Source: Karalla daura
Taxonomy: Eukaryota > Chordata > Actinopteri > Chaetodontiformes > Leiognathidae
DNA length: 64,000 nucleotides
Reading direction: 5' to 3'
Assembly: GCA_029224185.1 (NCBI GenBank)
Contig: CM055210.1
Coordinates: forward strand, 13,778,400-13,842,399
Positions within the stretch are counted from its first letter, which is position 1. Each line of letters opens with the position of its first letter. A model generated the notes under the pieces. The model was not told where the DNA came from. It saw nothing but the letters and a program-made list of their open reading frames with translations, and ran no database searches. Below, piece by piece: positions 46,338 through 58,616 of this stretch. A program made the position numbers and the translations under genes.

Positions 46338-47370
46338 CTTTTAAGTTGTTACTTTTTTCACAATTCTGTGCATAAGAAATCTGTGCAACAAATCTGTGCA
46401 GAGTTGTTCACAGTGGATATTAGCTTAGCTGATTTTCTCCCTCTCACTCGCCTATTCACTCTTGTCCAAAGGACAGTCCTGCTTACAGAGGAATTCAGAG
46501 GAGTCTGAATTCCTCCGTGTTGACTCCCTGTGGAATTTGATTTCATTTTAATTCAATTTCCCATCTCGGAGCGTCCTAGGACAGCGTTGGAAACTATGGG
46601 ACAGAAAAGGTTCGAGGCTGCTTTTTATGAGAGCTTCACCACGTCCATTATCACATGTTACACATTTACTATAACTTAACAACACCTCATGATTTGTAAA
46701 ATGCAAAAATGAAACTGAAAGTGTTTTGATTGGATTGTAAGAGGGACAACCATTAACATCTTAACGACTTAAAACCCATAAATGTGTAAAAACCTAAAAA
46801 AAAACTGACCTGGAGCATTAAAGACTAAGGTTACTGAATGCTTGTCTGTGCATGAAGAAAGATGCATAGTGTATAACTTACCAGTAACACTGTTTAAATC
46901 AATACTTTGTAATTGTGAAACAGGGTAGTAGCTCGAGTGAACTTCACAGCTTTCAGATTCTGGTAGAGAGTTAATTAAAACCTGCTGAACCAGTCAGCCA
47001 CTGGCACACGGAGTGAACTCCACTATAAGTGCACACCGGAGCAGATTTGAATGGGCCTGTATCAGCAGCTGTAGCACACACACACACACTCTCTCTCTTT
47101 CTCTCTACATGTCAGCCTCGTGTCCAGCCTCAAACAGTGCGGGGAGAGAAAACTGATTAAAATGAATGGCTGAATGGGAAAGGAGTCGGTCGTGAAGTGG
47201 CTCTACTGAATTCTTAGCATGTTTGTTTTTGTCTCCCTCGCCTTGTTTGCATAGTTCTTGAGCTGTTGCTGGCTGGCTCTTTTTTTTGCAGGCTTTATCT
47301 CTCAATGAATTCGAGTCATTTGATTTGATGTGAGTCTGTCATTCACTTCACCTGGATGTTGGATTTGCAG

Positions 47371-50056
47371 ATGGCTGACGTGGAGCTGGTGAAGAAGATG
47401 CTGCGGGCCGTCCTGCAGGCCAACAAAGGCGGACTGACGCTGTCCCGTCTTCAGTCCGAGTACAAGGAGCTGACCGGGGAGCAGATCCCACACAAACAGA
47501 TGGGGCACAACCACCTGGACGCTCTGCTCGCCAGCATGCCCTCCCTGGTGCGCACCGAGCGCAACCGCTCCGGAGAGGTGAGAGAAACAGTCGAGTGGAG
47601 TGTTAAACCTTTAACATAGAAACTGATGCTTGTTTTGCAAGATCCTCTTCAAAAGTCGTTCCATTGCTAATCAGCGTCGCTTCTTATCTTCTCCAAGTGG
47701 TAACTGCAGCTTTGATGCAGCACATACAGTATGTTTGAGGAGGGATCGGATACTGAGGAAGAACCAGGAGCTCCACTAAACTGCTGTTTTGCAGTCATGT
47801 CTATTGGGGGTCGTTTGATTTGATTATGTAGAATATCGGCCGATACCGATTCCTGATCCTATACCTTGGCACGTCGATACGAGTAAATCCTATTACAATG
47901 TTTGTTCTTGCCATTGACAGATTAAGATTGTTATTCCAAGTGAGAGATGATAAGATAAGAGTGAAAACTAGAAACTTGCTAGCCACCAGAGTGATTATCT
48001 TCCGCTAATGCATCCTAAACATATAGTACAGATAGGAGGGACACATAGGAGTTAAAATACCTTAAAAATGGACAACTAGGGGGTTATTTTATGCACGTGG
48101 GCACCTCTTTCTCCATCCAGACGCTGTGTTTTGCCTCCGGGGCCAATGAGACGGCCCACGTGGCGAAGGTGGTGGCTCGCCAGCGCAGCTCCAAGAAGGC
48201 GGGCCGCGCCCACCTGGTCAACACGCAGATGAGGGTCAAACCGGCCGCACAGCTCGTCCTCAACGGTGACACCTCACACCTGCACTCCGGGGGCTGGGGG
48301 TGGGGGGTGGGGGTGGGGGTTGGGGTGGGGTACTCCATGAAAACCTGTGTGGCATTTCACAGTTTTTGTTCCAAACGGATGGTTTAAGGTTTCAGTGTTC
48401 AACACACATAACTCCTGTAATCTTATATACTACTATATACTTATATACGCATTCAGCTCTATTGAATTACACTCACTGAGTCTTTAAAGCTCTTCATATC
48501 TTACTGAGCTTGGAGCTCGTTTGAGATCTCACCATTATGGACTCAAACAGGGAATGGCGTGGCAGGAAAAGTAAGTGCTGGGAGTGTTGTGTGTTTTACC
48601 ACTGTGTATCCAAACACTGGTGGAGGAACAGCACATGTTTATACAGACTGTTATTCAGACAGGAGGGAGTTACTGCTTAGCTACTATGATACAACAGTGC
48701 AAACTTTAAGCTCAGAAACGAACAGAAAAATATAAAACACTAAATAAGCAAGTTATATATCAAGCAAACAGAGAAAATATGTTTTAAATTATTTTTATTA
48801 TTCATTGTATTACTTGAAATCATACAATATTTAGAATTAAAACCAAATAAAAAAAGAAATTATTTAAATTAAATTAAAAAAAGATAAAAAAATATTAAAA
48901 AATTATTAGATCAAATTATGCAATTCATTAATTCAATTATAATTTAATTTAAACAATTTATAATTAAACAATATTTTTATTTGTATTAAAAAATGACACA
49001 AAATATCTAATATATAAACCTATATTTATATAAATATGTGATGCATGTTTATATAAATAAATTAAACCATTTATTTAAAAAACAATTTATTCAAAAACCA
49101 AAAAAGTTTTTTTTTGCGGTTACATTTTTATGTATAAATGTAAACAACAACAACACAACAATAAACAGCGTATACAGTGTACGTATAGCGATTTCTTGAA
49201 TACTTCCTAACTTTTTTTTTTACATTTTTCTTTTCACTGAATGTTGTGTTTGAGCCATAGTTGCAGCAGCACTGCAGACAAGTGGAGCAGTTTGTGTCTG
49301 AGTGAGAATGACTCTGCTCTTTTAACTGTTCTGCAGTTCCCGAGCATCTAAGAATATCACAAACACACACACACACACATTGACACAGACAGGTGCCCCC
49401 ACACGCCTCCCATCCTCTCTTTTCACTCCACGAACCCCAAACGGAAGCTTTCACACACACCTCCCTCTGAACCCGCGATGCTGCAGAACGTTTAGTCTGA
49501 GGAGGAAGTGGGAGGCGGTGGTGGAAGGAGAGAGGATGGGAATGAGGCTCGGAGGAAAAAGGAAGCGGAGGGACGACGAAAAGGAGGGAGGGGGGGAGAG
49601 GATAGATGACAGGAAAGGAGGGAGAGAGAGAGAGAGAGGGTGGAGTGTTGAGATTTGAGGCTAATGCAGCCTATAGCAGCTGCAAGCGAAAAGCAGCTGA
49701 TTCACAAATCAACCTCTCCATCCATCTCTCTCTCTCCCTCCCTCTCTCTCTCTCCCTCTCTCCGTCTCCCTCCCTCCTTCTTATTCTCTCCTCCGCCACC
49801 TCACCAGGATATTATTGGTATTCAGGCAGAGACAGACCAGGGACTGTGAGTCCACGCTGGTGAGGTGACGCGGCGTCTGCTCTGACTCTGTGTGTGTGTG
49901 TGTGTGTGTGTGCTTGTCTTTGCCTATATTTGCATGTGGATTTAAGCTTGTGTGTATGTGTGTGTGTGTGTGTTTCAGTATGTCTGGAAGTTTAAGCCAT
50001 TGATTAATTGGTGGATGTGTTAATTGACAGGTTATGAGCAGCGGTCGTCTCAGCGT

Positions 50057-50092
<36 letters not shown>

Positions 50093-52079
50093 AGATGAGA
50101 CTCAGGGATACAAAACCTGCCTCTCGTTGTGTTTTATCCCCGGAGGGGAGACCGGAGGGAATGAGTAAGCAGGAGAAAGAAAGTTCTAGATCCTGCAGAA
50201 AGAAAGAGAGACCCAGTGAAGATGTGAGACCAGGGAGGGGGTGGGAAGGAGGGGAGCGTGGGAGTGGAAATGACGAAGGCTCGCCGAGGTTTCACCCTGC
50301 AGACGTGATGTGACGTCAGGCTCGATGATCTCGATCATAATGAGCGACAAATCTTTTGGGTCTTATTGAAATAATCCTTCAACAGGAAGTCACCTCAGAG
50401 GTGCACAACAAGTGACTAGTGGCAGAGGTTCCCCACAGGAACCTCGTCTTTGTTCGTTCATTGTGTAACTGTGTCGTGAATTGTCACTCCATCGCTTTAG
50501 CTTAATTAGATATATTTAACAGGTAATGATAACCGATAACTTCCTGTTTTTTACTGTTTTAATAGTTTATATGCACACCTGAGGTGAAGACAGAAGTAGT
50601 GAGTGTAGACGAATTAATCATCACAGTTCGGTCTGGTTTATGAAAACAATGTGACAGGTCACTAGTGTTAATATTCTCAACTAAAACGTTATTATTGTTT
50701 CACTATATCAGTCATTAAAAGAGATTTTACACAATGAAGACTCAGGGCCTCAAACATCTAATAGAAAGAGAGGAGACCAGCTCCTACTGGCTTTAGCATT
50801 AGCATTAGCATTAGCTTTAGCGTTAGCCCCAGCGACTTCAGAGCTCTTTCGTGCTCTTTAACTTTCAGCTTTTTTCACGTTTCTTTTGTCATGTCTAAGC
50901 TAGGCTAACAATAACACTGGTATTAGTTAGTCATATATATATTTATATATATATATATATATAAAAAGTTCTGTATTGTCAAAACTATCCTCAATGAAAG
51001 AATTAGCGCCCTTAACCCGTCGACATTACATCTGAAGTACTCTATCCTACAGTTTCTTATCCTACAGTGTTTTTATGCCGTTGTTGATGATGTTCATCAG
51101 ATCTGCTGTGTCCACATCTGTCTGACACCGTGTCCTCCAGACGGACGCGCTGCCCTGTCTCAGCATCACATTCAGCTGAGTCAGGGTGTGTGTGCGTGTG
51201 TGTGTGTGTGTGTGTGGGGGGGGTCCATATCTTTACCTCGTTTGCTTTTCCTTTCTTTCTTCGCATGCAGCCAAGCCTCAGACCTCTCTGAGGCAGCCCA
51301 ACCACCGAGGCCGAGGTGGGGGAAGAGGAGGCGGAGGTGGCGGTGGAGGCCGAGGGGCGGGGCATGGAGACTTCAGACAGACGAGGGACGTGAGAGATGG
51401 CCAATCAGAGGGCAAGGCCGGCACGCATCCGAGCAAGATGTCCAACCAGAGCACACCTGGCAGGAAGGGGAACTCACCTGGAGAGAAGTGAGTTGAAGTG
51501 ACACTGAGTTAAAGGAAACCTGGAATGGTTGAATTGAAGCTATTGAAGCTATGGGAGACTGGTTTCATCAGAAAATGCCTCATACAAGTGTGTAAATTGC
51601 ACATTTCTGCTCAGATCTGGCGCCCTTTCATGGTTATGCACTCACATGATTTTATGTCCCTTGCCTTTTCTGTTCAGTGAGAGGATGAATCAGATATTTA
51701 GGATATTCAGGGATCATAAACATTCATTCATTTAATTCAATCCCAAAGAATCAGTGAAGGTCCTAATCTACAGTGATAAGTAATCTGCAGTCGAGAGCTG
51801 TCCCGTTTCATTCCTTTAACATCTCCACATGATTTCACTTGTTGGCGTGCTGCAGCTGGGATCCTCTCGCGGACGCTTCGCATGCTTGTGGGGAGATTTA
51901 ATGCCACGCTCGTACGCGGCCGTCGCTGACCGCGGCTCGGGGAATCAGAGAGCAGGAATGTGCTGCGGAAACAACGTCTCGCCAATGCACTCCAATCAGT
52001 CAAAAATAGCAGGGCCCAGGCCACAAACTGCAGCTGAAAGTCAATGGAAATCATTATATGACATGTCCTCTTTTTTCAT

Positions 52080-52117
<38 letters not shown>

Positions 52118-52822
52118 GCTGCTGGTGAATGGGAATGGGCTTGAACCCTCTGGTTGGTTTCTGAGAGCAAACAGCCTCCCCACTGCTGCTTATTCAGCAC
52201 TGGGCTGATGATGTGCCCTCTAGATTATTCTGGGTCTCTCTCTCTCTCCCTCCCTCCCTCTGTTCTGTCTGCCCCCCCCCCCCCATTCGTTCCCCCTCTC
52301 CTCTATTTTGTCCCTATCATCCTTGTCTTTCGTCGCTCTCACACCCTCAGTGAATCTAAATCAATCTCCATTTGCTTATCAGACAGATCGGTACGTGATT
52401 GAACGGCCTCTGTCTTCTTCAGATTTCCGTCAAAGGAAAACCACGCTCGAGTTAAAAAGCCCTAATCACTGTTTTTGTGAAGGGTGGGGTTGAGGTGGGG
52501 GGGGCGGGGTGGGGGGGGGTTTCATCAATCTAGCAACGAGATTAATTCAGCTCTTTTGACCGGCCGCCGCTCGTCCGTCCTCTGTGAAAACAACTGACAT
52601 CAGTCCCTCTGTCTCTGTCTGCGTCTCCCCGGGTGTCCACCGTCCACCACGGGCCCCCGGTGCACGAGCCCGGGGCCGGCGGGGGGGGGGGGCGTGAGCC
52701 CTCTCTAATCCCGCTCTATTCTCTGGTAGATTAACGCTTCTAAACCGACAGAGAGTGAATCAGCACATCTCTCTGTATCCCTCCAGAGCTTCCATTGGAC
52801 AGTACAGTCATCATTTGTCATT

Positions 52823-52859
<37 letters not shown>

Positions 52860-55800
52860 GGAGGTGGGGGGGTGGGCTGTGTGTGCAGATGCACTCTGGG
52901 AAACCATTCAGCAAACAGAATGAGGGAGCCAAGGCTGCAACATACGGTTATTTACCTAGTCGATTAACCTGTCCATTACTTTTTCAGTTTTAGTCAATTA
53001 GTTGTTTGTTTTTAAAATGGTGCAAAAATGGCCAAGATCAGGTCTTAAAATGGTTTTATTTTGTCAATTCAACTCAATTCTCTGTCCCAAAAAATAGAAA
53101 TATGCATGAGTATTTTGACTTAATGTCTTCAATTCCTTCTCCAATTGTTTTTTAAATGCTGAAATTGACTTGATTACTGAGATAGCTATTTTATTAGTCA
53201 GTTAATTATTGATGAGTTGATTGGTTGACACAGCTGTAGTTTTAACATGGCAACAACACAGTTACATAGTCTCCTTTTCCTGTCTTTAAATGCCTTTTTT
53301 TGTCTTTACCTTGACAGTTTCCTGACATTTAATAGCGATTAAGGAGAAAAAAGGTTAAAATAATTGCACATATTTGTAGCCTGTCCCTCCTTACAAAAAT
53401 CCCATTCCATTACTTTTTCAATTAAATAATACAATTTAAGTCTCCATGGGAAATCCCTGCTTTATTGCAAGTTAAGAGGCAGCTTCAGACAGTGGCCTGA
53501 GGCACAAAGCGACGGCTTGGAGATGAAACGATAAATAAAGTAAAGTTCTATCGTCTCAAAGCTGCAGTGGGTCTGTCGTTCCTGCTGCAGCCACAGAGAA
53601 AAGCTAAAATCAGGTCAGCTATGTGTGCAAAAAGAGACGTCTTACACTGCTTTACATGCACTCTCAGGTTGTTGCAGGTTAGCATCTGATAGGCGACACA
53701 CAGCATCCAGCAGGCGGTATATAGAGCGCGCTCATGACTCATTGTTCCAGACCAGTGGGGGATGAGACAGTTTGATTAATGGCTTGAGGTGGTGAGGAAA
53801 AGTAAAACAAAACAAAAGAGAAAAGGACTTTGCCCTTTTACTGCACCCACATAGGTTATCAGTTTGGACTTTGATTAGAGTCTCTTATTACAGTCCTAAA
53901 ATGAGATGCAGAAAATGTGGGAAAAGCAGCCCACCCTCCCACAGGCAGTAACTCCTCCTCCTCGTTCTGCTCTTCCTCCGTCCAGGTCAGACAAGAGGAT
54001 GACCCTCCCGTCACGCTTTCAGAAGGAGGTGCACGCTCACCTCTCCAGGAACTCCCAGCAGAGCGGCCGTAAGTGGGACAGATCTAAAAATACATGTCCA
54101 ACGCTTTGATTGTCCTCCAGAACCAACCTGCATCACACTGTAACTGAAGGACGCTCCAGGCTGCACCCCAGGACGCTTACAAGTGGTGAAGCATCGACTC
54201 AAAAGCAGCTGCACATCAGACTGTGTATATATGTATATATATATATAAATGAGTTTACTAAAGGTGAATTTACTTGTAATACCACTGAGATCCACTAGGG
54301 CTGGCTCCAAAGAAGTCATTCAATACCTTTTTAGTTCTATAGTCTATAGTTTCAACAGCTATAGATTCTTATGCCAGAGTGTGATCTATTGGTCTATTTG
54401 CAAATAATAGCATGAATAATTAGGGGCGTGTCTATTTGATTGACACTGGCAACCACTGGGTGACATCACAGAGGGGGTGGGGCTTGCTCCTCTTCAGCTC
54501 CGCCCCCTCTCTTCCAAATCTGGTTTCTTCTGGCTCCAAAGATTCAAGATGGTGGCTTCAAAACCCAATGGGTGACGTTTCGGAGGGTTGGGGCTTGGTC
54601 CGGAAAAGCTTTTGAAGCCGAGTCTGTTTCCAGGTGTCTCCAAGTCCTCACCCCTAAGTAAATATGTGTTTAAAGAAGGGCTGTAGCCCGAACAGCCTGA
54701 GGGACAAACACAGGAACGCAACACGTTTGAAGGACATGCTAATTTGGGGACTTCAGTATGTCTGAGACTGTTTAAGTTTAGAAGTCTGTGGTCTCTGAAA
54801 GCAGAGGAAGTAGGTATTCTGGAATGTTTTTATACTACATATTCTCAGGTCTGAATTAATAAGAGGATCAGCAAGTTCTGTAACGAGTCAAATACTTTGC
54901 TTCTGAGGCGTGATCCCCCAGGGGCAAAGTACATCCTCCTCAATGTAATAACATTTCTCACTCTGCCAGGGAGCTGGTCTGAATGAGTCCACTCTACATT
55001 TCCAGGGATTTTCAAAGATGCTTTTTTGGGATAAACTTCAAAAAAGACTTTGGTCCGTGCTAATAACGTCCGGACTGCAGAGAAGACTGAAGGTCGTTTG
55101 CTTGATTTCTCACGTTTCTCTCGTCTTTTTATCCCTCTAATGTGAATTTAAAGACAATTTCCAGCACATCAAAGGGATGAATCCGGGGGCAAAGGGAAGC
55201 GTGACGCTCCGTATACGCCTCATTATCGTTCCGTCATCCTCCTCTCCTTTCTGATTCAAATCCTCCGTCTCTTTCAAGACCGTGGAGTGGCCGCAGGACC
55301 GAGGAGATCAAAGTATGCGTTTGTGTAATCTCTCCCTCCCTCTCCTCTCCTCTCCTCTCCTCTCCTCTCCTCCCCTCTCCTCTCCTCTCCTCTCCTCTCC
55401 TCCAGCCTCGTTGAACCTGAACGACGGCCCCGGCTCGGACAAAGGCCGACCCTACAACCCGCAGCAGGTTCAGGGTCGCATCAGGGAGATCCTGGGCAAG
55501 TACAGCAACGGCTTCTGGGTGTCGAAGCTGCCTCAGATCTACAGGGAGCTGTACAAACAGGAGCTGCCCTCCGAGTGCATCAAAGACCTGGACACCTGGA
55601 CGCACATATGCACCGTACGTACCGGGGATGGTAGATGGTGGGGGAGAGAGAGCAGGTTCGAGGCTGGTCGTCCTCTCTGAGGCCCAGAGGCCAGACTAGA
55701 GAGAATCATCAGCCGTGGCTCTGATCGTCTCCATTTGTTCCTCCAGGTCGAGAAAACCTGCAGCAGTAACCCGTCAGAGCTTCTCCTCTACCCGGCCAAG

Positions 55801-58559
55801 GAGCAGACCACCGCTCCCTCCCCATCACCTTCACCCAGCCCAAACTCCACCCCCGCCCCCGCCCCCCGCCCCCGCCCCCGCCCCCGCCCCCGCCCCGGTC
55901 CAGAGCCCCAGCCCGGACAAGCCCCAGCAGAGAGCGCCCGGCGGGCCCCTGGCCCGCTCCGGCTCTCGCTCTCCTCAGTCTCCGGCGTCGTCCTCCTCGT
56001 CCCCCAGCCCGCCCTCCTCCCCCGCCTCCCTCAGCCCCGACCTGAAGCAGAAGCTGGAGGAGCTGCTGCTCAAGTACTCCAACGGCCTGTGGGCCCACGC
56101 GCTGCCCAAGCTCTTCCAGGACACGTACAAAGTCAGTAAAACGTCACCTGGAGCGTCTCTTTGTCTAGTTGAAATGCTTAAATTGATTCTGAATAGATAT
56201 TTTACAATAGTATGTTGTGTATGTTTCCAGGCAGCTTCATACTCTTGTCTCCTGCTCAGCACGTCTATTTTTTTCAGTGTTTTATATGATTTGTTTCCCA
56301 GACTAAGCTGCCTGGACACGTCCTGGAGAACCTCCACCTCCTCTCTGACATCTGCACCATCGACTACCCCATGCCCGACAACCCCAAGAGGGCCATCCTG
56401 TACAGGAGGAGCAGCGTCGGAGGAGGAGGAGGAGGCGAGGATGAGAACTGCAACAGGAGGAGCTCCTCGGTCAGCGAGGAGGAGCTGCGGGTGAGGCAGG
56501 AGGTGGGGAGGAGGCTCAGCAACCACGCTGTGCCTTCTCTGCAGATCCCCAAAGAGGAGTACCCGTCTGTGCTGGTGGTGGAGGCCACCAACACCAACGG
56601 AGTGATTCTCAGGTAGGAGCGACCTGCAGACTGTGGTCTGAGACCTGGAAGCTGAGGAAGATCTCAGCCCTCCTCCTCCTCCTCCTCCTCTCGCAGGTAC
56701 ATTGGTGAAGGTTACTCCCAGGCCCAGGAGTCCATGGAGGACGAGATGAGGGAGTTCTACGGCCTGGACCAAAGCAGTCCGGCCCCTCTGGCGTCTCCGT
56801 CCTCGGGACAGCTGGTGGCCGTCAGGGCGGAGGAGGAGGAGGAGATCCTGAGGGCGCAGGTCTGCGAAGTCACGGCCGACAAGGTCAAGGTGAGGAGTGG
56901 AGGGAGAGGCTGGGGTCACACACCAGGACCCAGACACTTTACAACCCTGTGGTTTGGTTCAGGGACTATTGCACTCAGTTATGTTAATGATTATGTTCTT
57001 TACTTTTTATGGATAAACAATGGAGTTGAGCAACTTTAAAGATTTGTAAATGTGTGGTAATTGACCTTGTTTTAAGAGTGTTAGAAATAATCCTGTCAGG
57101 TGAATCCTGAAATTATCTGGCTGCATGGACTGAAAATGTCACATTTTGAGGAGCTTTTTCCTCAGATTTAGTTTGTTTATCATGTTTTCTTTTGGCAGTG
57201 TAGCAACTTTCTGGACAGCCAAATATCTTCTCTCCTTATTGAGGAGTTATGAACAATGCTAAGTGCTAACTGGAGCCTTGATGCAGATATAGATTTCTTC
57301 TATCTAGCCATATATGTTTGAAGAAGAATCAGATCAGAGATATTTTCTCAGTTGTTGTTGCAGCCTTTGTCTGTCTTTAACCTTAAAACTATATGCAGTG
57401 GTACTGAGAAGGTGATGATGACTTTGGCTGAGAATAGAACCGTTCTAGCTCGTCTTTAACGCGTTCTCTCCGACGCTGCAGGTTCACTACGTGGACCACG
57501 GCTTCTCAGAGGTGATCAGCAAAACCAAAGTGTTTGAGTTGCACGAGAAGTTCTTCCAGCTGCCTTTCCAGGCGACCAAGTGCAAGCTGGCAGGTGAGTG
57601 TGGAGCGACCCGTCACACCCACAGAGCAGAGCCGAGGAGGAGCGGGCCTGATGTGTGGAGCTGTGCGTCTGCCCAGGCCTGGAGCCCTTCTGCCAGGAGG
57701 CGGCCGTGCTGAAGAAGTTCGAGAGCATGGCGAGCGGGAGGATCCTGTTGGCCGAGATCCTGGAGCGAGGCCAGACGCCCCTGGTAGTCCTGTACGACAC
57801 GTCGCAGGACGACGACGTCAACATCAACGCGGCCTGCATGAAGGCCCTGCAGGACAAGACGCTGGCCAGCCCCCTCCAGGTGCCGGACCCTCACTGAGTG
57901 TGTGTCGATGTGTGTGTCCCTGTACAACAGGAAGTAAACCCTCCTCCTCCTCCTCCTCCTCCTCCTCCTCCTCCTCAGGTGAACAGCGCCTACATGAACG
58001 TGACGGTCAGCAGCGTCTGCTCTGATGGGACCATCTACTGCCAGCTGCCCTCCAGAGGCCTGGCCAAGCTCAACGACATCCTGGAGAAAATCGAGGCGTA
58101 CTTCCACTCACAGGTGAGCACGTGGCACACACTCTGCCCAGGCTGCACATACTGCACCTGGAGAGACGGGTGAGGGGGAGAGGAAAGCTTTTACAGGGTG
58201 GGACCTGGTGGATTGGGGTTCAAATCATCTTCATTTCTAACCAAACTGAGTGAAAAGAGAGAAACTGGTTCATTGCTTCCTCTCTAGCAATGCAGATGAA
58301 GGTAAAAAGTTTATTGAAAGATGCAGGATTTGACGTTGTAGAGCTGTATGGCCGCAGCCTCTCTCTCTCTGCATCGAAAGCATTTTGTGAATGTGCTGCA
58401 GTGCTTCCTCCGTCGAGGGTGCTGCGTTGTGGACAGATTGAGATTAGGGTGATAATCTGGAGTTAAGACATTGCCAAGCCACTTAATCTGTTGGCAGCAC
58501 AGTGGGGCCGGTGCTTTTTTCTTTTGGTTTGCCACTGCTGCCCTTTTAAAGCTCTGTGT

Positions 58560-58616
<57 letters not shown>

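Noticed and set aside
48560..48579. Exon-like 20-bp segment (acceptor and GTAAGT donor) in a tdrd7 intron
   Set aside because: Leaves phase 0, but the next exon needs phase 1; direct joining 48265 to 51271 gives the expected LVLNAKPQTSLRQP.
49380..49863. Open frames in GA/CT-rich intron sequence
   Set aside because: Low-complexity Arg/Glu or Ser/Leu translation; no domain or splice fit.
55975..56937. 320-aa minus-strand frame opposite tdrd7
   Set aside because: GC-rich antisense shadow of LOTUS3/Tudor exons, spanning their introns.
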